A stretch of 64,000 bases of DNA, from positions 310,001 through 374,000 of the forward strand of contig NZ_BNCH01000002.1 of the NCBI RefSeq assembly GCF_014656375.1, in the 5' to 3' direction. This DNA is from Aliiroseovarius zhejiangensis (GTDB taxonomy: Bacteria; Pseudomonadota; Alphaproteobacteria; Rhodobacterales; Rhodobacteraceae). The position numbers were made by a program, and so were the translations under genes. Below the pieces are notes generated by a model. The model was not told the origin of the DNA, did no database searches, and worked only from the letters and a program-made list of their open reading frames with translations. This document shows, piece by piece, positions 8,712 to 17,939 of this stretch. Every line of letters begins with the position of its first letter. Positions within the stretch are counted from its first letter, which is position 1.

Positions 8712-8999
8712 TCAGGACGAGGACAGCGCATCCTGCATCTGTTCTTCGGTCGCCTCGTCAACCACCGTGGTGCCGCGCAGCGCGTCAGCCCGCGCGCGCA
8801 GGTCGGCGGCGCGTGCAGCCAATTCGGCAATGCCTTCGTCCCCGGGTGGCACGACGACCTGTGCCTGTATCTCGCTGATCGGCACGATCTTGGGGAAAGG
8901 CGCGTTGGCCGCGTCGCCCGCAGGAAAATCCGGCGCACTGGCACAGGCGGCGACGGTGCCGGGCAAAAATGCCGCAAGGATGAAGGTGCGCGGGGTCAT
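8712..8999 (-). CDS. Small putative lipoprotein
   Basis: A 95-residue protein with a lipoprotein signal: charged start MTPRT, hydrophobic core FILAAFLPGTV, and a lipobox ending in cysteine (VAAC, Cys19). The mature part is short and helical with repeated alanine/arginine (IAELAARAADLRARADALRG), possibly a coiled coil. No family recognised. It is divergent from the TetR-family gene, 121 bases apart. Confidence 0.7.
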   Translation of the reverse strand: MTPRTFILAAFLPGTVAACASAPDFPAGDAANAPFPKIVPISEIQAQVVVPPGDEGIAELAARAADLRARADALRGTTVVDEATEEQMQDALSSS

Positions 9000-9092
9000 C
9001 TGCGTCTCCTGTAAGGTGCCGCACGGGCTGGCGTGACCTTATCTGCGTGGCTCGGGTGTCGCAAGATCGCTGAGGCGCGAATAGGTTTGATT

Positions 9093-9106
9093 TGAACAAG
9101 CGTTCA
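9093..9106. promoter_or_regulatory. Probable TetR-family operator
   Basis: Perfect inverted repeat TGAAC-AAGC-GTTCA lying 14 bases before the start codon of the TetR-family gene and in the intergenic space shared with the divergent lipoprotein gene. Palindromes of this shape are typical TetR-family operators, so autoregulation is inferred. The flanks (TTGAT on the left, ATCAA on the right) weakly extend the symmetry. Confidence 0.55.
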
Positions 9107-9120
9107 GTTATCAAGGGGCC

Positions 9121-9708
9121 ATGGCACGAAAAACCGGATCACACAGCGACATCACCGGCCCCAAGGTGCGCGAAGCGGCGCTGGCCTTGTTTGCACAGCA
9201 TGGGTTTGCGGCCGTTTCCATGCGCCAGATCGCGGCCGAGGTCGGTGTGCAGGCGGGCGCGCTTTATCTTTACACAAAGGACAAGCAAAGCCTGCTCTAT
9301 GATCTGATGCAGGCGCATATGGATGACCTGCTGGCGGCGTGGGAAGTGGAGCCGAAAGGGGACGGCGCGTTGGCCCATCTGGAAGCCTTCGCGCGGTTTC
9401 ACATTCGCTTCCACCTGGAACGCCCCGACGCCGTGTTCATCGCCTACATGGAGCTGCGCAACCTGTCGGACGAAAACTTCGCGGCCATCGAAGCCCTGCG
9501 CCGCCGTTATGAAGGCGAGCTTGAGGCGATCCTGCGCGCCGGTCAGGCCGAGGGCGTGATCACCGCCCCCGATATCCGCCTGACTACGATGGCCCTGATC
9601 GCCATGCTGACCGGCGTGAACACCTGGTATCGCGAAGGCGGGCGGCTGTCGCGCGATGCGGTGGCGGATATCTATTGGGACATGGTGCGCGGCGCGGTTG
9701 GGGCGTAA
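9121..9708 (+). CDS. TetR/AcrR family transcriptional regulator
   Basis: A 195-residue repressor-type protein. Residues 12-60 form the TetR helix-turn-helix domain (VREAALALFAQHGFAAVSMRQIAAEVGVQAGALYLYTKDKQ); the rest is an all-helical ligand domain of the kind seen in KstR2/acyl-CoA-responsive members (RFHIRFHLERPDAVFI, AIEALRRRYEGELEAIL). Its effector is unknown. An operator-like palindrome lies immediately upstream, suggesting that it controls itself and perhaps the divergent lipoprotein gene. Confidence 0.9.
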   Translation: MARKTGSHSDITGPKVREAALALFAQHGFAAVSMRQIAAEVGVQAGALYLYTKDKQSLLYDLMQAHMDDLLAAWEVEPKGDGALAHLEAFARFHIRFHLERPDAVFIAYMELRNLSDENFAAIEALRRRYEGELEAILRAGQAEGVITAPDIRLTTMALIAMLTGVNTWYREGGRLSRDAVADIYWDMVRGAVGA

Positions 9709-9757
9709 GGCATGAACGCTACTGGACTCTGACGTCCGTCGCGCCAATATATAACCC

Positions 9758-11740
9758 ATGTCCCTGCCACCCGGTTTCCTTGATGAATTGCGCAACCGTC
9801 TGAGCCTGTCACAGGTCGTCGGGCGCAAGGTGATGTGGGACCAGCGCAAATCCAATCAGGCCAAGGGCGACATGTGGGCGCCATGCCCGTTCCATCAGGA
9901 AAAAACCGCGTCTTTTCATGTGGATGACCGCAAGGGTTATTATTATTGCTTCGGGTGCCACCAGAAAGGCGACGCGATTTCCTTTGTGCGCGAGACCGAG
10001 AATGTCGGCTTTATGGAAGCGGTCGAGATCCTGGCGGGCGAGGCCGGGATGCAAATGCCCGCGCGCGACCCCAAGGCGCAGGAAAAAGCCGATCACCGCA
10101 CGCAACTGGTCGAGGTGATGGAGATGGCGGTCAGCCATTTTCGCCTGATGTTGAAGACCGGCGCGGGCAGCGCGGCGCGTGAGTATCTGGCCCGTCGTGG
10201 ACTGAATGAAGCGGCTTTGGAGCGTTGGGAAGTTGGTTTCGCACAGGATGCGTGGCAGGGGTTGTGGGATCATCTGAAGGGCAAGGGGGTCGAGGATGAC
10301 CTGATCCTTGGCGCGGGGCTGGCCAAGCCCAGCACGAAGGGTGGCAAGCCCTATGATACATTCCGAAATCGCATCCTGTTCCCCATTCGCGACGCGCGTG
10401 GGCGGGCGATTGCCTTTGGCGGTCGCGCGATGGACCCCGAGGAAAGCGCGAAATACCTGAACTCGCCAGAAACCGCGCTGTTCGACAAGGGGCGCAGCCT
10501 CTACAACCACGGCCCCGCGCGGGAAGCAGCGGGCAAAGGGCAACCGCTGATCGTGGCCGAAGGCTATATGGATGTGATCGCGCTGTCCGAAGCGGGGTTC
10601 GGCGCGACCGTCGCCCCCCTTGGCACGGCGATCACCGAAGATCAGTTGCGCCTTCTGTGGCGCATCGCGCCCGAGCCAATCATCGCGCTGGATGGTGACA
10701 GTGCCGGGCTGAAGGCCGCGATGCGGGTGATCGACACGGCGCTGCCCTTGCTTGAGGCGGGTCAGAGCCTGCGCTTTGCCCTGATGCCCGAAGGGAAGGA
10801 CCCTGACGATCTGTTGAAGGAAAGCGGGGCCGAGGCCATGCAGGCGCTGATCGACGCGGCGATCCCGATGGTCGACCTGCTGTGGCGGCGTGAAACCGAG
10901 GGCAAGGTCTTTGACAGCCCCGAACGCAAAGCCGCGCTGGACAAGGATCTGCGCGCGGTCATTGCGCGTATCAAGGATCCTTCGATCCGGTCGCATTACG
11001 GGCAGGCCATCAAGGACAAGCGGTGGGAACTGTTCCGGTCGCGGCCCAAAGCGCAGGGAACTGGGCGCGCATCGTGGAGCCCCGGCCCGTGGAAAAAGGG
11101 GCAGGGGCGCGGTTGGGCGCCAACGCCACCGGTGCTGCAATCGACCAAGACATCGCTTCTGGCGACCGCCGACGATCAGGCGCAAGAGGTGCTGCGCGAG
11201 GCGGTGATCCTGGCCATCCTGATCCGTCGGCCCGACATGCTGGAACAGGTCGAAAGCCGGATGGAGCGTCTGGATATGATCGGCCCGGATCACGGCGCGC
11301 TTCAACGTGTGCTGTTGCGCCACGCCCATGAAGGCGCCGAGGTGTTGGAACGCACCATTGTCGAACGAATTGGGGCGACGGCCCTTGAAAAGCTCTATGC
11401 GCTGAACCATGTGCGAATCACGCCCGCCCTGCGACACCCCGATGATGACGAGATCGTGCAGGCCAGCCTGAACGAAGAGCTCATGAAACTCGAAGCGGCG
11501 CGCGGGCTGAGACGCGAGATTGCAGATGCCGCACAGGACATGGACACGCTGCCGGACGAGGGCGTGACATGGCGCTTGGGGCAGGCGGCGGAAGCGCGCA
11601 ACAAGGCGCTTCGCAGCCAGACCGAGGACAAAGCCACCTATGACGTTGCCGATAACGGGACGCTTCTGAACCGCGATGAACGCGATGCGCTGGACAAGCT
11701 GTTGGCGCAGATCGACCCCATCAAGACCAAGGGGAAATAG
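9758..11740 (+). CDS. dnaG: DNA primase
   Basis: A 660-residue primase that lays down RNA primers at the replication fork. The CHC2 zinc ribbon is Cys43-x2-His46 ... Cys64-x2-Cys67; the primase core has the YLARRGL and FRNRILFPIRDARGRAIAFGGR segments; the TOPRIM domain carries VAEGYMDVIAL and ALDGDSAG. The C-terminal part is the DnaB-interacting region. It is directly followed by rpoD, a remnant of the macromolecular synthesis operon. A 676-residue antisense reading frame is an artefact of codon bias. Confidence 0.97.
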   Translation: MSLPPGFLDELRNRLSLSQVVGRKVMWDQRKSNQAKGDMWAPCPFHQEKTASFHVDDRKGYYYCFGCHQKGDAISFVRETENVGFMEAVEILAGEAGMQMPARDPKAQEKADHRTQLVEVMEMAVSHFRLMLKTGAGSAAREYLARRGLNEAALERWEVGFAQDAWQGLWDHLKGKGVEDDLILGAGLAKPSTKGGKPYDTFRNRILFPIRDARGRAIAFGGRAMDPEESAKYLNSPETALFDKGRSLYNHGPAREAAGKGQPLIVAEGYMDVIALSEAGFGATVAPLGTAITEDQLRLLWRIAPEPIIALDGDSAGLKAAMRVIDTALPLLEAGQSLRFALMPEGKDPDDLLKESGAEAMQALIDAAIPMVDLLWRRETEGKVFDSPERKAALDKDLRAVIARIKDPSIRSHYGQAIKDKRWELFRSRPKAQGTGRASWSPGPWKKGQGRGWAPTPPVLQSTKTSLLATADDQAQEVLREAVILAILIRRPDMLEQVESRMERLDMIGPDHGALQRVLLRHAHEGAEVLERTIVERIGATALEKLYALNHVRITPALRHPDDDEIVQASLNEELMKLEAARGLRREIADAAQDMDTLPDEGVTWRLGQAAEARNKALRSQTEDKATYDVADNGTLLNRDERDALDKLLAQIDPIKTKGK

Positions 11741-11806
11741 CAACAGTGCCGTGATCTCTGGTCTTTTCCGGATGATCACGCAAAGAATACGCGATAGACG
11801 GGTTGG

Positions 11807-11847
11807 CGAATCACTGATTCGAGGTGATGATTCGGCCAACGCGAATC
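11807..11847. promoter_or_regulatory. Cluster of four GANTC sites with palindromes upstream of rpoD
   Basis: Four GANTC sequences occur in 40 bases: 11808-11812, 11816-11820, 11829-11833 and 11843-11847. The first two form the perfect palindrome CGAATCA-C-TGATTCG (11807-11821). The last two sit in an imperfect inverted repeat (AGGTGA..ATTCG / CGAATCACCT). GANTC is the site of the alphaproteobacterial CcrM methyltransferase. The position, about 75-115 bases before the rpoD start codon, suggests a role at the rpoD promoter; this is inference. Confidence 0.55.
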
Positions 11848-11921
11848 ACCTATGAGGTGGGGCATCACACCGGCAGACGCCCGATGCCCCATATCCGCCA
11901 AGCCAAGTGCAAGGAGGGCCC

Positions 11922-13925
11922 ATGGCCGCCAAGGACACCGCCAACGACCGCAAGGATGACGACCAGGACGACGAAGCGATGGGCGACGTCAGCCAAAAAG
12001 CGATCAAGAAGATGATCGCCGAGGCGCGGGAGAAGGGCTATATCACCTATGATCAGCTGAACCAGGTTCTGCCCCCCGATCAGGTAAGTTCGGAACAGAT
12101 CGAAGACGTGATGTCGCTGCTCTCGGAAATGGGCATCAACATCATCGAGGATGAAGAGGCGGAAGAGGAAGAGAAGGGCTCGACCGAACTGGTGACGCAG
12201 GCCGGCGCCCGCGAAGTCACCGTCGCCACCGCCGAGACCGAGAAGCTGGATCGCACCGATGACCCCGTGCGCATGTATCTGCGCGAAATGGGGTCGGTCG
12301 AACTGTTGAGCCGCGAAGGCGAGATTGCGATCGCCAAGCGGATCGAGGCCGGGCGCAACACGATGATTGCGGGTCTTTGCGAAAGCCCGCTGACCTTTCA
12401 GGCGATCACCATCTGGCGCGACGAACTTCTGAGCGAGGACATCCTTCTGCGGGATGTCATCGACCTGGACGCCACCTTCGGCAACGCGATGGAGGACGAC
12501 GACGAAAGCGAAAGCGTCGCCAGCGCCCCCGGTGTCGACGGCGTTGCCGCTTCCGGTGAGAAAGAGAAAAAGGACACCGGCCCCGAACTGGACGCAGACG
12601 GCAATCCGATCGCGTCCGACGATGACGATGACGACGACGAGGATGAAGCCGCCAACATGTCGCTTGCGGCAATGGAGGCTGCGCTGAAACCCCGCGTTCT
12701 GGAAACGCTGGAACTGATTGCGCGCGACTACAACAAGCTGTCCGAGATGCAGGACCTGCGAATGTCCGCGACCCTGAACGAGGATGACAGTTTCTCGAAG
12801 AAGGCCGAGGTTGAATATCAGAAGCTGCGCTCGGAAATCGTGCTTTTGGTGAACGAGCTTCACCTGCACAACAACCGGATCGAGGCGCTGGTCGATCAGC
12901 TTTACGGCATCAACCGCCGCATCATGTCAATCGACTCGGCGATGGTGAAACTGGCCGATCAGGCCCGGATCAACCGTCGCGAGTTCATCGACGCCTATCG
13001 GGGGCGCGAACTGGACCCCACCTGGCTTGAGGATATGGCGAACCAGTCGGGCCGTGCCTGGCAGGGATTCATCGAACGGTCTTCGGACAAGGTCGAACAG
13101 TTGCGCGGTGACATGGCGCAGGTCGGTCAGTATGTCGGCGTCGACATTCCCGAGTTCCGCCGCATCGTGCAGCAGGTGCAGAAAGGCGAGAAGGAAGCGC
13201 GTCAGGCCAAGAAGGAAATGGTCGAGGCGAACCTGCGTCTGGTGATCTCGATCGCCAAGAAATACACCAACCGCGGGTTGCAATTCCTTGATCTTATTCA
13301 AGAAGGCAATATCGGTCTGATGAAGGCCGTGGACAAGTTCGAATACCGCCGCGGCTACAAATTCTCGACCTATGCGACGTGGTGGATCCGGCAGGCGATC
13401 ACGCGTTCGATCGCCGACCAAGCCCGCACAATCCGTATTCCGGTGCACATGATCGAAACGATCAACAAGCTGGTGCGGACGGGTCGCCAGATGCTGCACG
13501 AAATCGGCCGCGAACCGACGCCCGAAGAGCTGGCCGAAAAGCTGCAAATGCCGCTTGAGAAGGTGCGCAAGGTGATGAAAATCGCCAAAGAGCCGATCAG
13601 CCTTGAAACACCCATCGGCGACGAAGAAGACAGCCAGTTGGGTGATTTCATCGAGGACAAGAATGCCGTGCTGCCTTTGGACAGCGCCATTCAGGAAAAC
13701 CTTAAGGAAACAACGACCCGCGTGCTGGCGTCCCTTACCCCGCGTGAGGAACGCGTGCTGCGCATGCGTTTTGGTATCGGCATGAACACTGACCACACGC
13801 TGGAAGAGGTGGGTCAACAGTTCAGCGTGACCCGCGAACGGATCCGCCAGATCGAAGCCAAGGCGCTGAGGAAGCTGAAGCATCCCAGCCGGTCACGCAA
13901 GCTGCGGTCGTTCCTGGATCAATAA
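11922..13925 (+). CDS. rpoD: RNA polymerase primary sigma factor (sigma-70)
   Basis: A 667-residue housekeeping sigma factor. Region 1.1 is at the N-terminus ([23 protein letters not shown]), followed by region 1.2 ([23 protein letters not shown]), a long non-conserved insert rich in Asp/Glu (residues about 190-250), region 2 ([33 protein letters not shown]), region 3 and region 4.2 ([17 protein letters not shown]). The ATG at 11922 follows AAGGAGG closely; an in-frame GTG at 11907 overlaps that site and is rejected. Confidence 0.98.
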   Translation: MAAKDTANDRKDDDQDDEAMGDVSQKAIKKMIAEAREKGYITYDQLNQVLPPDQVSSEQIEDVMSLLSEMGINIIEDEEAEEEEKGSTELVTQAGAREVTVATAETEKLDRTDDPVRMYLREMGSVELLSREGEIAIAKRIEAGRNTMIAGLCESPLTFQAITIWRDELLSEDILLRDVIDLDATFGNAMEDDDESESVASAPGVDGVAASGEKEKKDTGPELDADGNPIASDDDDDDDEDEAANMSLAAMEAALKPRVLETLELIARDYNKLSEMQDLRMSATLNEDDSFSKKAEVEYQKLRSEIVLLVNELHLHNNRIEALVDQLYGINRRIMSIDSAMVKLADQARINRREFIDAYRGRELDPTWLEDMANQSGRAWQGFIERSSDKVEQLRGDMAQVGQYVGVDIPEFRRIVQQVQKGEKEARQAKKEMVEANLRLVISIAKKYTNRGLQFLDLIQEGNIGLMKAVDKFEYRRGYKFSTYATWWIRQAITRSIADQARTIRIPVHMIETINKLVRTGRQMLHEIGREPTPEELAEKLQMPLEKVRKVMKIAKEPISLETPIGDEEDSQLGDFIEDKNAVLPLDSAIQENLKETTTRVLASLTPREERVLRMRFGIGMNTDHTLEEVGQQFSVTRERIRQIEAKALRKLKHPSRSRKLRSFLDQ

Positions 13926-13932
13926 CTGTAAG

Positions 13933-13955
13933 CGCCCCCGGAAGGGGGCGTTTTT
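13933..13955 (+). terminator. Rho-independent terminator of rpoD
   Basis: Stem CGCCCCC / GGGGGCG with a GGAA tetraloop, followed by five T residues, eight bases after the rpoD stop codon. Confidence 0.93.
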
Positions 13956-13990
13956 CGTCGCTCACACGCCCCCGGCAGAAAGGATCACTC

Positions 13991-14284
13991 ATGTCCCTTC
14001 TTTCAAAACTTTTCGGCGTTGGATCCGCATCGGCACAGGCCGGGTCGGCGACGGCTCGACCCGATCCGGTCATGCATGACGGTTTTGCCATCTATCCCGA
14101 ACCGGCCAAGGATACGGGCGGCTATCGCATCGGGGCACGGATCGAGAAACAGATCGACGGGGAACTGAAATCGCACATGATGATCCGGGCGGATGTGTTG
14201 GGGTCGCAAGAGGCGGCGTCATCTGAAAGCCTGCGCAAGGCGCGGATCTATATTGACCAGATGGGCGAGCGGATTTTCGACTGA
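13991..14284 (+). CDS. HlyU family protein
   Basis: A 97-residue protein with the HlyU-family pattern: short N-terminal MSLLSKLFG, then DGFAIYPEPAKDTGGYRIGARIEKQIDGELKSH and a C-terminal helix ARIYIDQMGERIF. HlyU was named as a haemolysin regulator in Vibrio, but the alphaproteobacterial small proteins of this family have no established role. AAGGA precedes the start. It is separated from rpoD by a terminator and so has its own transcript. Confidence 0.85.
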   Translation: MSLLSKLFGVGSASAQAGSATARPDPVMHDGFAIYPEPAKDTGGYRIGARIEKQIDGELKSHMMIRADVLGSQEAASSESLRKARIYIDQMGERIFD

Positions 14285-14892
14285 CCCACGGGTAAACGAA
14301 TCTCGGTCAGTTACACCGGCCCGTTATGATGATAAGGTGGGTGGGCGTCTATTTATTCACGAATTTCCTGAACTGGGTTCTCTCCGAGCCTGAATTCCGA
14401 CCTGGAAACAGTTTGTTTTTTCATGTTTTCAAGGGCGATGAATCTGTTTTCTTTGAATTAGGGCGGAAATGTGGCGATAATGTGAACACATTGGACGATC
14501 GCTTTGTTTGACACGATACTTTTTGAGACTGGGGATTATGATGCGTAAGACGGTGGGCGCGCAGACATACGCAACCGGCCTGAAGGGGCCAATCACGAAC
14601 TTGCAGGAAGAACTGGCACAGCACGACGGGCGACCGGATGTCAGGTCCGGGCGGCTGAGAGCGCTTATGAAACTGGAAACCCGGCGGCAGGATGGGCATG
14701 TCTCACGACGCCCCGCCCTGGTCCCGCTCTAGGGTTTCCGCTGTGTTTTCCGGCACATCAAGGCAAGCCACTCACGCGACCAAAGGCAGAAAGGGTGCCG
14801 GCCCTGCTGACCTGACTTCAATTGCCTTGACGTGCCGGAAAAACGAACGACGGGCCTTGCGCAGATCGGTCGGGTGACATTGTATCACCGCC
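14285..14892. other. Gene-poor gap, AT-rich in its first half
   Basis: No convincing gene. The part from about 14390 to 14540 is clearly richer in A and T than the surroundings. Short open frames exist (for example 14538-14732, 64 codons, plus strand, starting MMRKTVGAQ), but none shows a good ribosome site together with a recognisable product. The end of the gap holds the long inverted repeat listed separately. It may be decayed or horizontally acquired sequence. Confidence 0.5.
14746..14842. repeat. 97-base element with 21-base inverted terminal arms
   Basis: The arm 14746-14766 (starting TTTTCCGGCAC) is complementary to 14822-14842 (ending GTGCCGGAAAA) over 21 positions with one mismatch; the 55-base interior contains a further GC-rich hairpin. 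There is no T-run on either side, so it is not a standard terminator. It could be a MITE-like relic, or a structured RNA upstream of the yjbQ-family gene. Confidence 0.7.
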
Positions 14893-15315
14893 ATGAGACA
14901 TGGCTTCACGATCCGAACGCAAGGCCCCGGCCTTTATGACTTCACCGCCGATGTGGCCGGGTGGCTGTCCGATCAGGGGGCGGGTCACGGGTTGCTGACG
15001 CTGTTTGTGCGCCACACCTCCTGTTCGCTGCTGATCCAGGAAAACGCGGATCCCGAAGTCCGGACCGACCTGCAAAACTTCCTGCATCGGTTGGTCCCGC
15101 CCACATCTGATCCGTCCATGTCCTATCTGACCCATACCTATGAAGGCCCCGATGACATGCCCGCTCATATCAAGGCGGCCCTTCTGCCGGTCAGCCTGTC
15201 CATCCCGGTGCAGAGCGGGCGGATGGTGCTGGGCACATGGCAGGGGATATACCTGTTTGAACACCGGAACGCGCCGCACACCCGGCACGTGGCGGTGCAT
15301 CTTCTAGGCGATTGA
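14893..15315 (+). CDS. YjbQ/UPF0047 family protein
   Basis: A 140-residue cytosolic protein of the YjbQ (UPF0047) family, recognised by GLLTLFVRHTSCSLLIQENADPEVRTDL, the HTYEGPDDMPAHIKAAL segment and GTWQGIYLFEHRNAPHTRHV. Some members have weak thiamine phosphate synthase activity, giving the name secondary thiamine-phosphate synthase; the true role is unsettled. The histidines and glutamates of these segments form the presumed active site. Confidence 0.92.
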   Translation: MRHGFTIRTQGPGLYDFTADVAGWLSDQGAGHGLLTLFVRHTSCSLLIQENADPEVRTDLQNFLHRLVPPTSDPSMSYLTHTYEGPDDMPAHIKAALLPVSLSIPVQSGRMVLGTWQGIYLFEHRNAPHTRHVAVHLLGD

Positions 15316-15442
15316 TCCAGCGCAATCGGCCAGCGTAAGAGTGTTCTATCTTCGAATTAGCCACTCAGGGATGAGTTGTCCGGGGGGCGAGTGGCCTCCA
15401 AAGCAATTGCCCCCTGACAGAAACTTGTTGGGAGGATTTAAC

Positions 15443-15871
15443 ATGACGAAAAGCATTCAAACACTGATGTGCAGCGTGGCGTTCCTTACGGCCAATTTGG
15501 CCGGAGGAGGTGTGGCGCTTGCTCAGGATGCCGATTTTGGAAAGACGGTATTCATGACGAGCTGCGCTGTTTGTCACGGAGAAATGGGTGGCGGGGGCGG
15601 ACCTGTCGGCGAATTGTTCGCCAAGCGACCGCGCAATCTGACGACGCTCGCCAAGGACAACGATGGAGTATTTCCATTAGAGCGTGTCTATGACTCGATC
15701 AGCGGCAAGCGGGAAATTCAGGGCCATGGCGACAGCAATATGCCGATCTGGGGCCCGATCTTCACGGCAGAAGCCATGCCGCGGGCCATCCACCCCGGCC
15801 TCAGCCCCGAAGAGATCGCGCATGGCCGCATCCTGAGCTTGGTTTATTACTTGCAAACCATCCAGGAATAG
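15443..15871 (+). CDS. Periplasmic c-type cytochrome, class I-like
   Basis: A 142-residue exported protein: signal peptide of about 28 residues ending GGGVALAQ-A, then a single heme motif CAVCH near residue 43, and a likely axial methionine in SNMPIWG. The start MTKSIQTLM is chosen because GGGAGG stands eight bases upstream; a frame extension to 15341 lacks this. It closely resembles the protein at 28697-29134 (shared DNDGVFPLE / NNDGVFPLL, GHGDSNMPIWG / GHGTDAMPIWG and a terminal YYLQTIQ / FYIQSIQ), so the two are paralogues. Electron transfer role inferred; partner unknown. Confidence 0.88.
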   Translation: MTKSIQTLMCSVAFLTANLAGGGVALAQDADFGKTVFMTSCAVCHGEMGGGGGPVGELFAKRPRNLTTLAKDNDGVFPLERVYDSISGKREIQGHGDSNMPIWGPIFTAEAMPRAIHPGLSPEEIAHGRILSLVYYLQTIQE

Positions 15872-15894
15872 CCTGCCGTTGCACAAACCAGTTT

Positions 15895-15924
15895 CAGCGC
15901 CCCGTGTTTTGCCGCGGGGCGCTG
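15895..15924. terminator. Strong hairpin between convergent genes
   Basis: Perfect 10-base stem CAGCGCCCCG / CGGGGCGCTG with a 10-base loop, placed between the convergent cytochrome and dodecin genes. No T-run follows, so intrinsic termination is probable but not certain. Confidence 0.5.
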
Positions 15925-15948
15925 CGACCGTTGAATGTCATTTGACGC

Positions 15949-16152
15949 TTAGTCGTCCAGGACGAATGTCACCATCAGGTTGACCTGATAATGGGCAACC
16001 TTCCCATTTTCGACCTTCACGGACTGTTCCTTGACCCAGGCGCTGACGACGTTGCGCAGGGTGTCTGCGGCGCGTTTCACCCCTTGTTCCACGGCGTCGT
16101 CAAAGCTTTTCGGCGAGGTGGCGGAAATTTCTGTCACGCGTGCGATGGTCAT
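15949..16152 (-). CDS. Dodecin family flavin-binding protein
   Basis: A 67-residue protein with the dodecin pattern: MTIARVTEISATSPKSFDDAVEQGVKRAADTLRNV, then VKVENGKVAHYQVNLMVTFVLDD. Dodecins form dodecamers that store or buffer flavins. The start at 16152 follows GGGAGA and fits the family length; a longer frame to 16206 is not used. Its place a short distance from the riboflavin genes may be meaningful, though it is transcribed divergently from nrdR-ribD. Confidence 0.92.
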   Translation of the reverse strand: MTIARVTEISATSPKSFDDAVEQGVKRAADTLRNVVSAWVKEQSVKVENGKVAHYQVNLMVTFVLDD

Positions 16153-16371
16153 GTTGTGTCTCCCTTTTGGATGAATGGTGGGCAGAGTGGTCAAGTCTAC
16201 GCCCATCGTGCAGGGGAAGGGAAAGCAATCTTTCCCCGTGACAGTGGGGTATCGCGCATCTTGGGGCGTCTATTTCCCACTACACAAGACCTAGAGGCTG
16301 CCCTATAGTGCCTGTGGATAACTGGGCGAAAGACCCAAATAACCGAGGTGATTGAGAGAAGAGGAAGGCCG

Positions 16372-16842
16372 ATGCGCTGCCCGTTTTGCGGAAATATTGA
16401 TACTCAGGTAAAAGACAGCCGCCCGGCCGAAGACCACGTTGCCATTCGCAGGCGTCGGTTTTGCCCGGCCTGTGGGGGGCGGTTCACCACCTATGAACGG
16501 GTGCAGTTGCGCGATCTTGTCGTGGTGAAATCCAATGGGCGGCGCGAGGATTTCGACCGCGAGAAGCTGGAACGTTCAATCCGCATTTCGATGCAGAAGC
16601 GCCCGGTGGAGCCCGAACGCATCGACCAGATGATCTCGGGCATCGTGCGGCGGTTGGAGAGCATGGGCGAGACGGATATTCCATCCAAGACGATCGGCGA
16701 GATCGTGATGGAAAGCCTGGCCCGGATCGACACCGTGGCTTATGTGCGTTTTGCCAGTGTTTACAAGAACTTCCAGGCGGCGGATGATTTCGACAAATTC
16801 GTCAGCGAGCTGCGTCCGGACGTGGCACCAGAGGACGAGTGA
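16372..16842 (+). CDS. nrdR: Transcriptional repressor NrdR
   Basis: A 156-residue repressor of ribonucleotide reductase genes. The N-terminal zinc ribbon is [17 protein letters not shown] with a second pair in FCPACGGRF; an ATP-cone domain follows ([20 protein letters not shown] ... [12 protein letters not shown]). GAGGAAGG lies just before the ATG. The stop overlaps the start of ribD by four bases, the usual alphaproteobacterial nrdR-ribD arrangement. Confidence 0.97.
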   Translation: MRCPFCGNIDTQVKDSRPAEDHVAIRRRRFCPACGGRFTTYERVQLRDLVVVKSNGRREDFDREKLERSIRISMQKRPVEPERIDQMISGIVRRLESMGETDIPSKTIGEIVMESLARIDTVAYVRFASVYKNFQAADDFDKFVSELRPDVAPEDE

Positions 16843-17939
16843 CCCAATCTGATACACGCTTCATGCGTCTGGCCCTGTCGCTTGGGCGGCGGGGGCTGGG
16901 GCGATGTGCGCCGAACCCAGCGGTGGGCTGCGTGATCGTGCGGGATGGTCGGATTGTTGGGCGGGGCTGGACCCAGCCGGGCGGACGCCCTCATGCGGAA
17001 ACCGTGGCGCTGGCGCAGGCCGGCGCGGCATCGCGCGGCGCGACCGCTTACGTCACGTTGGAGCCTTGCGCCCATCACGGACATACGCCCCCCTGTGCCG
17101 CCGCGTTGATTAATGCGGGCATCGCAAGGGTGGTGATCGCCCTTGGTGACCCGGACCCGCGCGTGGATGGCGGCGGCATTGCCATGCTGCACGCTGCCGG
17201 GATTGTTGTTGACACCGGCCTGTGCGCCGACGAGGCGCGCGCCGATCTGGCGGGCTTTCTGTCGCGGGTCACGCGCGGCCGGCCGATGGTCACGCTGAAG
17301 CTGGCCAGTTCGTTTGACGGGCGGATCGCCACGGCCTCGGGCGACAGCCAGTGGATCACCGGGGCCGAGGCGCGCCGTCATGTTCACGCAATGCGCGCCA
17401 CCCATGATGCGGTGATGATCGGGGCGGGCACCGCGCGGGCCGATGACCCGTCGCTGACCGTGCGCGGGCTGGGCGTCGAACACCAACCGATCCGCGTGAT
17501 CCTGTCGCGCCATCTGGACCTGCCGCTAGACAGTCAATTGGCCCGCACCGCGCGCGATATCCCGGTCTGGATTTGTCACGGCCACCGTGCCGCGCCTGAA
17601 CTCGTGTCAGCCTGGGCAGGCGTCGGGGCCGAGATGATTGCGGTGGATGACATGCAAGGCGCGCTGGACCCGGCGGCGGTGTTGCACGCCTTGGGCGACC
17701 GTGGCCTGACCCGCGTCTATTGCGAAGGGGGTGGCGGCCTTGCGGCCTCGCTTCTGGTGGCGGGGCTGGTGGACGAGCTTGTGGGCTATACCGCCGGGGT
17801 TGCTCTTGGGGCCGAGGGGCGACCGTCCCTCGCCGCCATGGGACTGGGACGGTTGGCCGAGGCGCCGCGTTTCGATCTGGTCGAGGCGCGGGTGATTGGC
17901 GGCGATATCCTGCATCGTTGGCGTCAACGCCAAAGATAG
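16839..17939 (+). CDS. ribD: Bifunctional riboflavin biosynthesis deaminase/reductase
   Basis: A 366-residue enzyme for the second and third steps of riboflavin synthesis. The N-terminal deaminase has the zinc site HAETVAL (near 49-55) and [11 protein letters not shown]; the reductase starts at [23 protein letters not shown] and has the [12 protein letters not shown] segment near 293. GTG start overlapping the nrdR stop (GTGA). The 3' end overlaps the convergent KpsC-like gene by 16 bases. Confidence 0.96.
   Translation: MTQSDTRFMRLALSLGRRGLGRCAPNPAVGCVIVRDGRIVGRGWTQPGGRPHAETVALAQAGAASRGATAYVTLEPCAHHGHTPPCAAALINAGIARVVIALGDPDPRVDGGGIAMLHAAGIVVDTGLCADEARADLAGFLSRVTRGRPMVTLKLASSFDGRIATASGDSQWITGAEARRHVHAMRATHDAVMIGAGTARADDPSLTVRGLGVEHQPIRVILSRHLDLPLDSQLARTARDIPVWICHGHRAAPELVSAWAGVGAEMIAVDDMQGALDPAAVLHALGDRGLTRVYCEGGGGLAASLLVAGLVDELVGYTAGVALGAEGRPSLAAMGLGRLAEAPRFDLVEARVIGGDILHRWRQRQR

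Noticed and set aside
9093-9106. GTTC in the TetR palindrome as a LexA box
   Set aside because: Only one GTTC in the required orientation and spacing; the site is an inverted, not direct, repeat.
9809-11839. 676-codon frame opposite dnaG
   Set aside because: Histidine/arginine-rich nonsense translation of an antisense frame; dnaG motifs are clear.
12590-12650. Asp/Glu-rich repeat inside rpoD looked like a repeat element
   Set aside because: It is the known acidic non-conserved region of sigma-70, in frame and expected.
14508-14542. TTGACA and TATGAT as a promoter
   Set aside because: Spacing of 23 bases is too long for a sigma-70 promoter.
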